From positions 1 to 64,000 of the forward strand of contig AYSC01000014.1 in NCBI GenBank assembly GCA_000503195.1: a stretch of DNA of 64,000 bases, in the 5' to 3' direction. The notes under the pieces were generated by a model. That model had not been told where the DNA came from. It made no database searches and saw only the letters and a program-made list of their open reading frames with translations. This document shows, one piece after another, positions 43,071-50,599 of the stretch; within the stretch, counting starts at the first letter, position 1, and each line of letters starts with the position of its first letter. This stretch comes from Blastomonas sp. CACIA14H2 (lineage in GTDB: Bacteria > Pseudomonadota > Alphaproteobacteria > Sphingomonadales > Sphingomonadaceae). A program made the translations under genes and the position numbers.

Positions 43071-44378
43071 TCAGGCTGCGGCGGCCAGCTCGCGCATATT
43101 GGCGAGGCGGTAGCGCAGGGTGCGTTCGGAGATGCCGAGCATCTTGGCGGTTTCGCGGCGGTTGCCGCCATTCTCGTCGAGCGCGCGCTGGATCGCGTCA
43201 TGCTCGACCGCGCGCGACAGGCTGTGCAGATCGCTGCCGCGCATCAGGCGGACCGAACCGGCCGCAGGCACCGGGTCGGCGCGCGGCGTGCTGATCGCGG
43301 GCGCGGCGGCCGGCTGGACGGGAGCGGGCGTGAACAGGCGCGCAGGGGCAAGGCCCAGATCCTCGGCTTCGATGACATCGCCCTCGCGCAGCACCAGCGC
43401 GCGCTGCAGCACGTTGCCCAGTTCGCGGGCATTGCCCGGCCAGCTGTGCGCCTGCAGCGTTTCGAGCGCCTCTGCGCTCAGCCAGGCGAAGTCGCCGGCA
43501 TCGTTCTGCATGCGCAGCAGCATGGCGGCGGCGATGGCGCGGACATCCTGACGGCGATCGGCAAGGCGGGGGAGTGCGATCGGCATCACGTTGAGGCGCC
43601 AGTACAGGTCTTCGCGGAACTCGCCGGCGGCAACCAGCTCAGCGGCATCGCGGTTGGCGGCGGTGACGATGCGGACATCGACCTTGACCGCGCGGGTCTC
43701 GCCAACGGGAAGGACTTCGCCTTCCTGCAGCGCGCGCAGCAGCTTGGCCTGGAGCGCCAGCGGCAGCTCGGTGATTTCGTCGAGGAACAATGTGCCGCCA
43801 TGCGCGGCGCGGAACAGGCCCTCGCCATCGGCCGATGCGCCGGTGAACGCACCCTTCTTGTGGCCGAACAGGATGGCCTCGACCATGGTTTCGGGGAGAG
43901 CGGCGCAGTTGACCGCGATGAACGGGCCCTTGGCGCGCGGGCTTTCGTCATGCACCAGACGGGCCATGCCCTCCTTGCCGGTGCCGGTTTCGCCCTGGAT
44001 CAGAACCGCAGCCTCGCTGCGCGCGATACGGGCGGCATAGCCCATCAGCTTGGCCATCGCGGGTTCGCCGACGGCGGGGCCGCGTCCGGCACGCAACAGC
44101 TCTGCCACCAGCGCCAGGCCCAGCGCCATGTCGTCGAAGCCGAAGGCGATGCGCGCGGGCAGGCCGTTGGCGGCGCGGACGAGCGACGGTGCGCCGTCGC
44201 GAAGATCGATGAGAATGTCACGATGGCTGGCCGATGCGATTTCCGCGGCCATCAGCACCTTGGCGGTCTGCACGGTCGCAGCACCTGCGGCAACCGGCTT
44301 GATCCAGGCCGATGCGAGCCAGCTTTCCAGCATGGGCAGATTTTCACGAACCGCATCGCTGATAGTGCATTCGATCAT
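43071..44378 (-). CDS. flbD: Sigma-54-dependent flagellar transcription activator (FlbD-like)
   Basis: 435-residue enhancer-binding protein. Residues 1 to about 100 are a receiver-like domain without clear phosphorylation residues, as in Caulobacter FlbD. The AAA+ domain (about 105-335) has Walker A GETGTGKE, the sigma-54 contact loop GAFTGA, Walker B GTLFLDEITELPL and the LYWRLN motif. The C-terminal Fis-type helix-turn-helix is DENGGNRRETAKMLGISERT. Start at 44378; longer in-frame readings upstream cross the sigma-54 promoter. It heads the operon and is itself behind a sigma-54 promoter, suggesting autoregulation. FleQ-type naming is an alternative. Confidence 0.88.
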   Translation of the reverse strand: MIECTISDAVRENLPMLESWLASAWIKPVAAGAATVQTAKVLMAAEIASASHRDILIDLRDGAPSLVRAANGLPARIAFGFDDMALGLALVAELLRAGRGPAVGEPAMAKLMGYAARIARSEAAVLIQGETGTGKEGMARLVHDESPRAKGPFIAVNCAALPETMVEAILFGHKKGAFTGASADGEGLFRAAHGGTLFLDEITELPLALQAKLLRALQEGEVLPVGETRAVKVDVRIVTAANRDAAELVAAGEFREDLYWRLNVMPIALPRLADRRQDVRAIAAAMLLRMQNDAGDFAWLSAEALETLQAHSWPGNARELGNVLQRALVLREGDVIEAEDLGLAPARLFTPAPVQPAAAPAISTPRADPVPAAGSVRLMRGSDLHSLSRAVEHDAIQRALDENGGNRRETAKMLGISERTLRYRLANMRELAAAA

Positions 44379-44448
44379 TTTTTCAGTCCCCCGACTTAAT
44401 GGATCGCGTTGGCCAGCCGTTACACTGGCCCCCGCAGGTCCAAAGCAA

Positions 44449-44464
44449 AGCAATCGCCGTGCCA
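44449..44464 (-). promoter_or_regulatory. Sigma-54 promoter of the flbD-fli operon
   Basis: The minus strand reads TGGCAC-GGCGA-TTGCT, an exact match to the sigma-54 consensus TGGCAC-N5-TTGCW. The TGGCAC end is at 44464 and the TTGCT end at 44449. A start site about 12 bases downstream would leave a leader of roughly 60 nt before the flbD ATG. Confidence 0.88.
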
Positions 44465-44562
44465 GATCGGGAAAACGGCAGAAAATGGCCGCCCACACCC
44501 CCCTATATATATAAGGCACACCACCGCCGCCAAAAAATTGACGGGTTTTGCCGGGCCGGGGC

Positions 44563-44594
44563 GTCAGAAAATTGACGCCTGTCGGCCAAATGAC
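44563..44594. promoter_or_regulatory. Paired GTCR-N6-TGAC dyads upstream of flagellin 1
   Basis: GTCAGAAAATTGAC (44563-44576) and GTCGGCCAAATGAC (44581-44594), four bases apart. Related dyads precede all five flagellin genes. The binding protein is unknown; FlbD is the leading candidate by context. Confidence 0.6.
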
Positions 44595-44622
44595 AACCTG
44601 TTCGAAAGGTGTGTGAAAACTT

Positions 44623-44650
44623 CTTAATGGCTTTCCAACCGTGCCGTTAA
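44623..44650 (+). promoter_or_regulatory. Sigma-28-type promoter of flagellin gene 1
   Basis: CTTAA at 44623, 15 bases, then GCCGTTAA at 44643-44650. It is shared in layout with the fliD promoter and the other flagellin promoters. Confidence 0.65.
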
Positions 44651-44713
44651 CCATGTCGAGGCCGCTGACAGAAGCAGTGCGCCGCAAGATTGACCAAGCG
44701 AAAGGAAAGACTG

Positions 44714-45529
44714 ATGACTGTTATCGGAACGAATATCGGCGCCATCCGCGCTGCCAATGCCTCGACCGCTGCCCAGGCCATGCTGGGCCGCGCGATTGAC
44801 CGCCTGTCGACCGGCAAGCGCATCAACTCGGCCGCCGACGACGCTGCCGGCAATGCGATCGCCACCCGCATGACCTCGCAGATCCGCGGCCTCGGCCAGG
44901 CCGTCCGCAACGCCAATGACGGTATCTCGCTGACCCAGACGGCCGAAGGCGGCATGAACGAGATCACCAACATGCTGCAGCGCATGCGTGAACTGGCCGT
45001 CCAGTCGGCATCGGGCACGCTGAGCAACAGCGACCGCACCAACCTGCAGGCGGAAGTCGCGGCGCTCATCCTTCAGGTCGACGATGTTGCCAACAAGACC
45101 AACTTCAACGGTGTGTCGCTGCTGACCGCCGCTGGCCCCATTGCGATCCAGACCGGGATCGACTCGGGCGATGTCGTCAACATCACGCTCGCCAACGTCA
45201 CCACCACTGGCCTTGCCGTCGGCACTATCGATATCAGCACCGTCGCAGGCGCCGGCACCGCGCTGACCGCGCTCGACACGGCGCTGAACAACATCACCAC
45301 CGCTCAGGCGAACCTGGGTGCCAGCCAGAACCGTCTGCAGGCGACCGTGTCGAGCCTGATCAACCGCTCGACCAACCTGTCGGAAGCCCGCTCGCGCATT
45401 CAGGACGCCAACTTCTCGGACGAGTCGACCAACCTCGCCAAGGCGCAGATCCTGAGCCAGGCATCGACCGCGATGCTCGCCCAGGCGAACCAGAGCCAGC
45501 AGGGTGTGCTCAGCCTGATCCGCTCGTAA
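44714..45529 (+). CDS. Flagellin 1 of 5
   Basis: 271-residue short flagellin with only D0/D1 domains: N-terminal MTVIGTNIGAIRAANAS, LSTGKRINSAADDAAGNAIA, and C-terminal ATNLSEARSRIQDANF-like region ending LAQANQSQQGVLSLIRS. No long variable surface domain. It differs most from the other four (IGAIRAAN, AAQAMLGRAIDRL, one extra C-terminal Ser). The ATG at 44714 follows AAAGGAAAG. It sits behind its own promoter, with divergent flbD upstream. Confidence 0.95.
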   Translation: MTVIGTNIGAIRAANASTAAQAMLGRAIDRLSTGKRINSAADDAAGNAIATRMTSQIRGLGQAVRNANDGISLTQTAEGGMNEITNMLQRMRELAVQSASGTLSNSDRTNLQAEVAALILQVDDVANKTNFNGVSLLTAAGPIAIQTGIDSGDVVNITLANVTTTGLAVGTIDISTVAGAGTALTALDTALNNITTAQANLGASQNRLQATVSSLINRSTNLSEARSRIQDANFSDESTNLAKAQILSQASTAMLAQANQSQQGVLSLIRS

Positions 45530-45557
45530 GACCGGAGGGTAAACTGATAACAGCATC

Positions 45558-45600
45558 GTCGGGAAAATGACGGGCGTCAAAATACTGGTCATATTTTGAC
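45558..45600. promoter_or_regulatory. Dyad and long AT-rich palindrome upstream of flagellin 2
   Basis: GTCGGGAAAATGAC (45558-45571), then GTCAAAATA-N7-TATTTTGAC (45576-45600), a perfect 9-bp inverted repeat. The right arm abuts the -35 CTTAA, so a bound protein would touch or overlap RNA polymerase. Confidence 0.6.
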
Positions 45601-45627
45601 TTAAAGCCCGTCATTGCCCGCCGTTAA
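45600..45627 (+). promoter_or_regulatory. Sigma-28-type promoter of flagellin gene 2
   Basis: CTTAAAG at 45600, then GCCGTTAA at 45620-45627. This is the best match of the five to the enteric sigma-28 consensus, with a full TAAAG in the -35. Confidence 0.7.
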
Positions 45628-45681
45628 TTCCTTTCGAGGCCGCTTAGGAGGGACCGAGCGCCCCATCGAAAGGAATATGAG

Positions 45682-46494
45682 ATGACTGTTATCGGAACGA
45701 ATGTCGCGGCGCTTCGCGCCGCTAACGCTTCGACCTCGGCCCAGATGAGCCTGTCGAAGTCGATCGATCGCCTGTCGACCGGCAAGCGCATCAACTCCGC
45801 TGCTGACGATGCCGCAGGCAATGCCATCGCCACCCGCATGACCTCGCAGATCCGTGGCCTCAACCAGGCCGTGCGCAATGCGAATGACGGCATCTCGCTG
45901 ACGCAGACGGCCGAAGGCGGCATGAACGAGATCGTCAACATGATGCAGCGCATGCGCGAACTGGCCGTCCAGTCGGCCTCGGGCACGCTGGCCGCGGGCG
46001 ACCGCACCAACCTGCAGGCGGAAGTCACCGCGTTGATCGCTCAGGTCAACGACGTCGCCGGCAAGACCAATTTCAACGGCGTCGCCCTGCTCAACACCGC
46101 AGGCCCCGTGACCATCCAGACCGGAAGCGCCTCGGGCGACACGATGAACATCGCGCTTGCTGACGTGACCGCCACGGGTCTGGGCATCAACGCCATCACC
46201 ATCGCCACCGATGTCGGCGCCGCTGCCGCGCTGACCTCGCTCGACACCGCGCTCAACACCATCACCACCGCACAGGCGAACCTCGGCGCGAGCCAGAACC
46301 GTCTGCAGGCGACCGTCTCGAGCCTGGTCAACCGCTCGACCAACCTGTCGGAAGCGCGCTCGCGCATCCAGGATGCGAACTTCTCCGAGGAATCGACCAA
46401 CCTCGCCAAGTCGCAGATCCTCAGCCAGGCATCGACGGCGATGCTCGCCCAGGCCAACCAGAGCCAGCAGGGCGTGCTGAGCCTCATCCGCTAA
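45682..46494 (+). CDS. Flagellin 2 of 5
   Basis: 270 residues, D0/D1-only flagellin: MTVIGTNVAALRAANASTSA at the start and SQQGVLSLIR at the end. Residues 1-150 are nearly identical to flagellins 4 and 5; the variable middle (about 150-200) reads DTMNIALADVTATGLGINAI. Preceded by AAAGGAATATGAG with GAAAGG as ribosome site. Confidence 0.95.
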   Translation: MTVIGTNVAALRAANASTSAQMSLSKSIDRLSTGKRINSAADDAAGNAIATRMTSQIRGLNQAVRNANDGISLTQTAEGGMNEIVNMMQRMRELAVQSASGTLAAGDRTNLQAEVTALIAQVNDVAGKTNFNGVALLNTAGPVTIQTGSASGDTMNIALADVTATGLGINAITIATDVGAAAALTSLDTALNTITTAQANLGASQNRLQATVSSLVNRSTNLSEARSRIQDANFSEESTNLAKSQILSQASTAMLAQANQSQQGVLSLIR

Positions 46495-46521
46495 AACCAT
46501 CAGGGGGGCTGACGGGCGTTT

Positions 46522-46555
46522 GTCAAAAACATGACGCGTCCGCCAAAAAACTGAC
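46522..46555. promoter_or_regulatory. Dyads upstream of flagellin 3
   Basis: GTCAAAAACATGAC (46522-46535) and a second, weaker copy GCCAAAAAACTGAC (46542-46555), six bases apart. Same arrangement as flagellins 4 and 5. Confidence 0.55.
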
Positions 46556-46563
46556 GTCTTTCA

Positions 46564-46592
46564 CTTAATTTCCCGCCAGCCCCAGCCGTCCA
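46564..46592 (+). promoter_or_regulatory. Sigma-28-type promoter of flagellin gene 3
   Basis: CTTAA at 46564 and GCCGTCCA at 46585-46592. The spacer is one base longer than in the other four flagellin promoters and the -10 is weaker. Confidence 0.5.
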
Positions 46593-46652
46593 AGCGCTTG
46601 AGGCCGCCTCAGCCATGGGGCGGTCGCAAGGAAGAAGTGAAAGGACTCAACA

Positions 46653-47483
46653 ATGACCGTTATTGGAACCAACGTTGCGGCCCTGAGGGCTGCCAATGCT
46701 TCGACCGCTGCCCAGAGCAGCCTGTCGAGGTCGATCGATCGCCTGTCGACCGGCAAGCGCATCAACTCCGCTGCCGACGATGCCGCAGGCAATGCCATCG
46801 CCACCCGCATGACCTCGCAGATCCGCGGCCTCAACCAGGCCGTGCGCAACGCGAACGACGGCATCTCGCTGGCGCAGACGGCCGAAGGCGGCATGAACGA
46901 AATCGTCAACATGATGCAGCGCATGCGCGAGCTGGCCGTCCAGTCGGCTTCGGGCACGCTGGTGGCGGGCGACCGTACCAACCTGCAGGCGGAAGTCACC
47001 GCGCTGCTCGCGCAGGTCGACGACGTCGCGGGCAAGACCACCTTCAACGGCGTGCAGCTGCTGAACGTGCCGCAGACCCCGGCGCCCGCTCCGACCATCG
47101 CCATCCAGACCGGCGTGAGCTCGGGTGACACCGTCCAGATCGCGACCGCCAACGTGACGGCAGCGGGTCTCGGCATCGATACCATCAACATCGGCACCGC
47201 TGCCGGCGCCGGCACCGCGCTGACCGCGCTCGACACCGCGCTCAACTCGATCACCACCGCACAGGCGAACCTCGGCGCGAGCCAGAACCGTCTGCAGGCG
47301 ACCGTGTCGAGCCTGGTCAACCGCGCGACCAACCTGTCGGAAGCGCGCTCGCGCATCCAGGATGCCAATTTCTCGGAAGAATCGACCAACCTCGCCAAGG
47401 CTCAGATCCTCAGCCAGGCGTCGACGGCGATGCTCGCCCAGGCCAATCAGAGCCAGCAGGGCGTGCTCAGCCTCATCCGATAA
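46653..47483 (+). CDS. Flagellin 3 of 5
   Basis: 276 residues, the longest of the set owing to an insertion in the middle (LLNVPQTPAPAPTIAIQTG). Otherwise conserved: MTVIGTNVAALRAANASTAA, LSTGKRINSAADDAAG, and the C-terminal SQQGVLSLIR. Distinct N-terminal substitution QSSLSRSIDRL. Start preceded by GAAAGGA. Confidence 0.95.
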   Translation: MTVIGTNVAALRAANASTAAQSSLSRSIDRLSTGKRINSAADDAAGNAIATRMTSQIRGLNQAVRNANDGISLAQTAEGGMNEIVNMMQRMRELAVQSASGTLVAGDRTNLQAEVTALLAQVDDVAGKTTFNGVQLLNVPQTPAPAPTIAIQTGVSSGDTVQIATANVTAAGLGIDTINIGTAAGAGTALTALDTALNSITTAQANLGASQNRLQATVSSLVNRATNLSEARSRIQDANFSEESTNLAKAQILSQASTAMLAQANQSQQGVLSLIR

Positions 47484-47511
47484 GAGATGATGGGGGCCGA
47501 CGGAGCGATGA

Positions 47512-47545
47512 GTCAGAAAATTGACGCGTCCGACGAAAATTTGAC
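47512..47545. promoter_or_regulatory. Dyads upstream of flagellin 4
   Basis: GTCAGAAAATTGAC (47512-47525), identical to the flagellin 1 site, and GACGAAAATTTGAC (47532-47545). The second ends eight bases before CTTAA. Confidence 0.6.
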
Positions 47546-47553
47546 GCTTTCTG

Positions 47554-47581
47554 CTTAATTCCCCGTCGGCCTCACCGTCAA
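47554..47581 (+). promoter_or_regulatory. Sigma-28-type promoter of flagellin gene 4
   Basis: CTTAA at 47554 and ACCGTCAA at 47574-47581, 28 bp overall like flagellins 1 and 2. Confidence 0.55.
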
Positions 47582-47641
47582 AGGTCTTGAGGCCGCTCCT
47601 TTCAACGAGCTGCCGCAAGGAAGACGTGAAGGGAACCACTT

Positions 47642-48460
47642 ATGACTGTTATCGGAACGAATGTCGCAGCGCTGCGCGCTGCAAACGCTTCGACCTCGGC
47701 CCAGATGAGCCTGTCGAAGTCGATCGATCGCCTGTCGACCGGCAAGCGCATCAACTCTGCCGCTGACGATGCGGCCGGCAATGCCATCGCCACCCGCATG
47801 ACCTCGCAGATCCGTGGCCTCAACCAGGCCGTGCGCAACGCGAACGACGGCATCTCGCTGGCCCAGACGGCCGAAGGCGGCATGAACGAGATCGTCAACA
47901 TGATGCAGCGCATGCGCGAGCTGGCCGTCCAGTCGGCTTCGGGCACGCTGGCTGGCGGTGACCGCGCCAACCTGCAGGCGGAAGTCACCGCCCTGCTCGC
48001 GCAGGTCGACGACGTGGCCGGCAAGACCAACTTCAACGGCGTGTCGCTGCTGAACACCGCTGGCCCCGTTGCCATCCAGACCGGAATCGGTTCGGGCGAC
48101 ACGGTCAACATCGCGCTCGCCAACGTCACCACGGGTGCTTCGGGCCTTGCCATCGGCACGATCGACATCAGCACCGCCGCCGGTGCAGGCACCGCGCTGA
48201 CCGCTCTCGACACTGCGCTCAACACGATCACCACCGCACAGGCGAACCTCGGCGCGAGCCAGAACCGTCTGCAGGCGACCGTCTCGAGCCTGGTCAACCG
48301 CTCGACCAACCTGTCGGAAGCGCGCTCGCGCATCCAGGATGCGAACTTCTCCGAGGAATCGACCAACCTCGCCAAGTCGCAGATCCTCAGCCAGGCATCG
48401 ACGGCGATGCTCGCCCAGGCCAACCAGAGCCAGCAGGGCGTGCTGAGCCTGATCCGCTAA
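47642..48460 (+). CDS. Flagellin 4 of 5
   Basis: 272 residues. N-terminal 130 residues match flagellins 2 and 5 almost exactly; variable region VNIALANVTTGASGLAIGTI. C-terminal polymerisation helix intact (SQQGVLSLIR). The DNA of the conserved ends is nearly identical to flagellin 2, suggesting recent duplication or gene conversion. Start preceded by GAAGGGAACC. Confidence 0.95.
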   Translation: MTVIGTNVAALRAANASTSAQMSLSKSIDRLSTGKRINSAADDAAGNAIATRMTSQIRGLNQAVRNANDGISLAQTAEGGMNEIVNMMQRMRELAVQSASGTLAGGDRANLQAEVTALLAQVDDVAGKTNFNGVSLLNTAGPVAIQTGIGSGDTVNIALANVTTGASGLAIGTIDISTAAGAGTALTALDTALNTITTAQANLGASQNRLQATVSSLVNRSTNLSEARSRIQDANFSEESTNLAKSQILSQASTAMLAQANQSQQGVLSLIR

Positions 48461-48487
48461 TGACGAATGGGGCTGGCGCGGCGGTGC

Positions 48488-48521
48488 GTCGGAAAATTGA
48501 CGCGTCAGACGAGATTTTGAC
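48488..48521. promoter_or_regulatory. Dyads upstream of flagellin 5
   Basis: GTCGGAAAATTGAC (48488-48501) and GACGAGATTTTGAC (48508-48521), six bases apart, ending eight bases before CTTAA. Confidence 0.6.
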
Positions 48522-48529
48522 GCTTTCTG

Positions 48530-48557
48530 CTTAACCGCCCGTCAGCCCCACCGTCTT
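48530..48557 (+). promoter_or_regulatory. Sigma-28-type promoter of flagellin gene 5
   Basis: CTTAA at 48530 and ACCGTCTT at 48550-48557. The -10 is the weakest of the five but position is conserved. Confidence 0.5.
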
Positions 48558-48615
48558 AGTCATTGAGGCCGCTACATTTTTTGGAGCCGCCCCAGGAACG
48601 TGGAAGGAACCACAC

Positions 48616-49437
48616 ATGACTGTAATCGGTACCAATGTCGCGGCACTGCGTGCTGCCAATGCTTCGACCTCGGCCCAGATGAGCCTGTCGAAGTCGATCG
48701 ATCGCCTGTCGACCGGCAAGCGCATCAACTCCGCTGCTGACGATGCGGCCGGCAATGCCATCGCCACCCGCATGACCTCGCAGATCCGCGGCCTCAACCA
48801 GGCCGTGCGCAACGCGAACGACGGCATCTCGCTGGCCCAGACGGCCGAAGGCGGCATGAACGAGATCGTCAACATGATGCAGCGCATGCGCGAGCTGGCC
48901 GTCCAGTCGGCTTCGGGCACGCTGGCCAACAGCGACCGCACCAACCTCCAGGCGGAAGTCACCGCGCTGAAGGCGCAGGTCAACGATGTGGCCAACAAGA
49001 CCAACTTCAACGGCGTGTCGCTGCTCAACACGGCCACGCCCGTTGCCATCCAGACGGGCATCGCTTCGGGTGATACCGTCAGCATCGCGCTCACCAACGT
49101 GACGACCGTTGGCCTGGGCATCGATACCGTCGACATCGGCGACCTGACCGGCACCGGCGACCCGGCCGCAGCGCTGACCGCGCTCGACACCGCGCTGAAC
49201 ACGATCACCACCGCACAGGCAAGCCTGGGTGCGAGCCAGAACCGCCTGCAGGCGACTGTCTCGAGTCTGGTCAACCGCTCGACCAACCTGTCGGAAGCGC
49301 GTTCGCGTATTCAGGATGCGAACTTCTCGGAAGAATCGACCAACCTCGCCAAGGCCCAGATCCTCAGCCAGGCGTCGACCGCGATGCTCGCCCAGGCGAA
49401 CCAGAGCCAGCAGGGCGTGCTGAGCCTCATCCGCTAA
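48616..49437 (+). CDS. Flagellin 5 of 5
   Basis: 273 residues, conserved ends as in flagellin 2; variable middle VDIGDLTGTGDPAAALTALD. Last gene of the array, followed by the terminator at 49528-49560. Start preceded by GGAAGGAACC. Confidence 0.95.
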   Translation: MTVIGTNVAALRAANASTSAQMSLSKSIDRLSTGKRINSAADDAAGNAIATRMTSQIRGLNQAVRNANDGISLAQTAEGGMNEIVNMMQRMRELAVQSASGTLANSDRTNLQAEVTALKAQVNDVANKTNFNGVSLLNTATPVAIQTGIASGDTVSIALTNVTTVGLGIDTVDIGDLTGTGDPAAALTALDTALNTITTAQASLGASQNRLQATVSSLVNRSTNLSEARSRIQDANFSEESTNLAKAQILSQASTAMLAQANQSQQGVLSLIR

Positions 49438-49527
49438 TTGGTGAGGAACCGACACGCGGTTCAACCGTAAAGGCTAGCGCAACGGCCATTACCGACAACT
49501 CAATGGCCTGAGCTGATATTCGATCAA

Positions 49528-49560
49528 CCCCTTTCCGGAAGGACCGGAAGGGGGGTTTTT
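49528..49560 (+). terminator. Rho-independent terminator of the flagellin array
   Basis: Stem CCCCTTTCCGG / CCGGAAGGGGG with loop AAGGA and a following GTTTTT. It is 90 bp after the last flagellin stop and before a convergent gene. Confidence 0.9.
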
Positions 49561-49575
49561 CGTTTCGGTCGGGGG

Positions 49576-50475
49576 TCACTTCACCGCCCCGCTTTTCAGC
49601 AGCTTCGGCACCAGGAACAGGGCGGCGACCAGCGGCCAGCGGCGCTGCCAGGGCTTGATCGCGATCTTGGTCCCCGCATGCCTATTGATCTTCCAGGCGA
49701 GATAATCGATCCCGCCGGCAAAGGTGAAGCTCGCCTTGGCGAGCCGAGCGACGGTCAGCCGCTTGCCGCGCGCCCTGAGCCTCGCCCAGCGTCTTTCTGC
49801 CTCCTCACGCGGCATGGCGGCCAGATCGGGCACCTCGCGCGCGATCGCCGCGCCGACGGCGGCATAATGATCGGGCGCGAAATCAACCACCTTGTCGGGC
49901 CGATCGCCGCGCTCGGCGCGCAGTTCCGCGCCATAGGTGCGGGTGAATCCGGTGCGCCACAGGCGGAGCGGGTCTGCCGCTGCGCCGTCGGCGACCGGTG
50001 CGGCGTGTCGCAGCAAGGTCACCGGCGCGGCGCACAGCGCCTCGATCGCGTACGCCTCGGCGGCAGCATCGGCGCTCCACACGATCCGCACCGGCTGGGC
50101 AAAGCGCGCCCAGACCGAGACATCGCCCGCCTGCATCGAACAGGCGCGCTCGAGGTCCGCCTCGCTCAGCACCGCATATTTGGCAGCGAGATTGTCGTGC
50201 GCCGCCGGAAAGACATTGGGCGGGATCAGCGCATTGGCGCGCGCCATCCAGCCCGGCTTGCCCGCCGTCGCATAGGCCTGGCCGTAGTCCGAGACGATCA
50301 CATAGAAATCGAGCATCAGCCCGTCGAGCTGCGCCTCGCGCAGGCACGATCCGTAGAAGATTACCGCGCGCGCCGTATCGCCGAACGGCGCGATGATCGC
50401 GCGCGCAAAGCCGGTGATGCGCGGATCGACCGGCTGCAGCGCCTCTGCGGCGATCAGGGATGGGAGAGAGTTCAA
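49576..50475 (-). CDS. Nucleotidyltransferase-like protein resembling TAM41 phosphatidate cytidylyltransferase
   Basis: 299 residues, not a standard bacterial annotation. Several stretches parallel mitochondrial TAM41 (makes CDP-diacylglycerol from phosphatidate and CTP): AVIFYGSCLREAQL with MLDFYVIVSDY (nucleotidyltransferase G-S...D-x-D-like core), AAKYAVLSEADLE, VWARFAQPVRIVW, and the C-terminal GIDYLAWKINRHAG followed by IKPWQRRWPL. Context supports this: it lies downstream of a diacylglycerol kinase whose product would be its substrate. A REP element separates them. The assignment is by motif order from memory, not alignment. Confidence 0.6.
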   Translation of the reverse strand: MNSLPSLIAAEALQPVDPRITGFARAIIAPFGDTARAVIFYGSCLREAQLDGLMLDFYVIVSDYGQAYATAGKPGWMARANALIPPNVFPAAHDNLAAKYAVLSEADLERACSMQAGDVSVWARFAQPVRIVWSADAAAEAYAIEALCAAPVTLLRHAAPVADGAAADPLRLWRTGFTRTYGAELRAERGDRPDKVVDFAPDHYAAVGAAIAREVPDLAAMPREEAERRWARLRARGKRLTVARLAKASFTFAGGIDYLAWKINRHAGTKIAIKPWQRRWPLVAALFLVPKLLKSGAVK

Positions 50476-50494
50476 GGCACAACCCAGATTTGCT

Positions 50495-50576
50495 CGTCAC
50501 CCCCGCGCAGGCGGGGGTCCCGCTTTTCTTCGAATGTCGCTGCCATAGCGGGATTCCCGCTTTCGCGGGAATGACG
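50495..50576. repeat. REP-like palindromic element (family B, copy 2)
   Basis: Outer arms CGTCACCCCCGCG and CGCGGGAATGACG, inner arms TCCCGCTT and AGCGGGA. It sits between the diacylglycerol kinase and the TAM41-like gene, within a presumed operon. Confidence 0.85.
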
Positions 50577-50599
50577 AATCAGGACAGAAGCGCGATCGA

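Larger units (their letters stand above)
44379..44713. promoter_or_regulatory. Divergent regulatory region between flbD and the first flagellin gene
   Basis: 335 bp without a gene. In order from the left: the flbD leader, sigma-54 promoter (minus, 44449-44464), the GTCR-N6-TGAC dyads (44563-44576 and 44581-44594), the sigma-28-like promoter of flagellin 1 (plus, 44623-44650) and the leader box (44658-44666). The dyads lie about 100-145 bp upstream of the sigma-54 promoter, a normal enhancer distance, and just upstream of the sigma-28 promoter. They could therefore serve both directions. Confidence 0.6.

Noticed and set aside
44623-45627. CtrA sites (TTAA-N7-TTAA) near flagellins 1 and 2
   Set aside because: TTAA pairs exist but are about 19 bases apart, not 7; they are the -35 and -10 of the sigma-28-like promoter.
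44623-48557. Sigma-54 promoters in front of the flagellin genes, as in Caulobacter
   Set aside because: I searched each leader for GG-N10-GC in a TGGCAC/TTGC context and found none; the conserved elements fit sigma-28 better.
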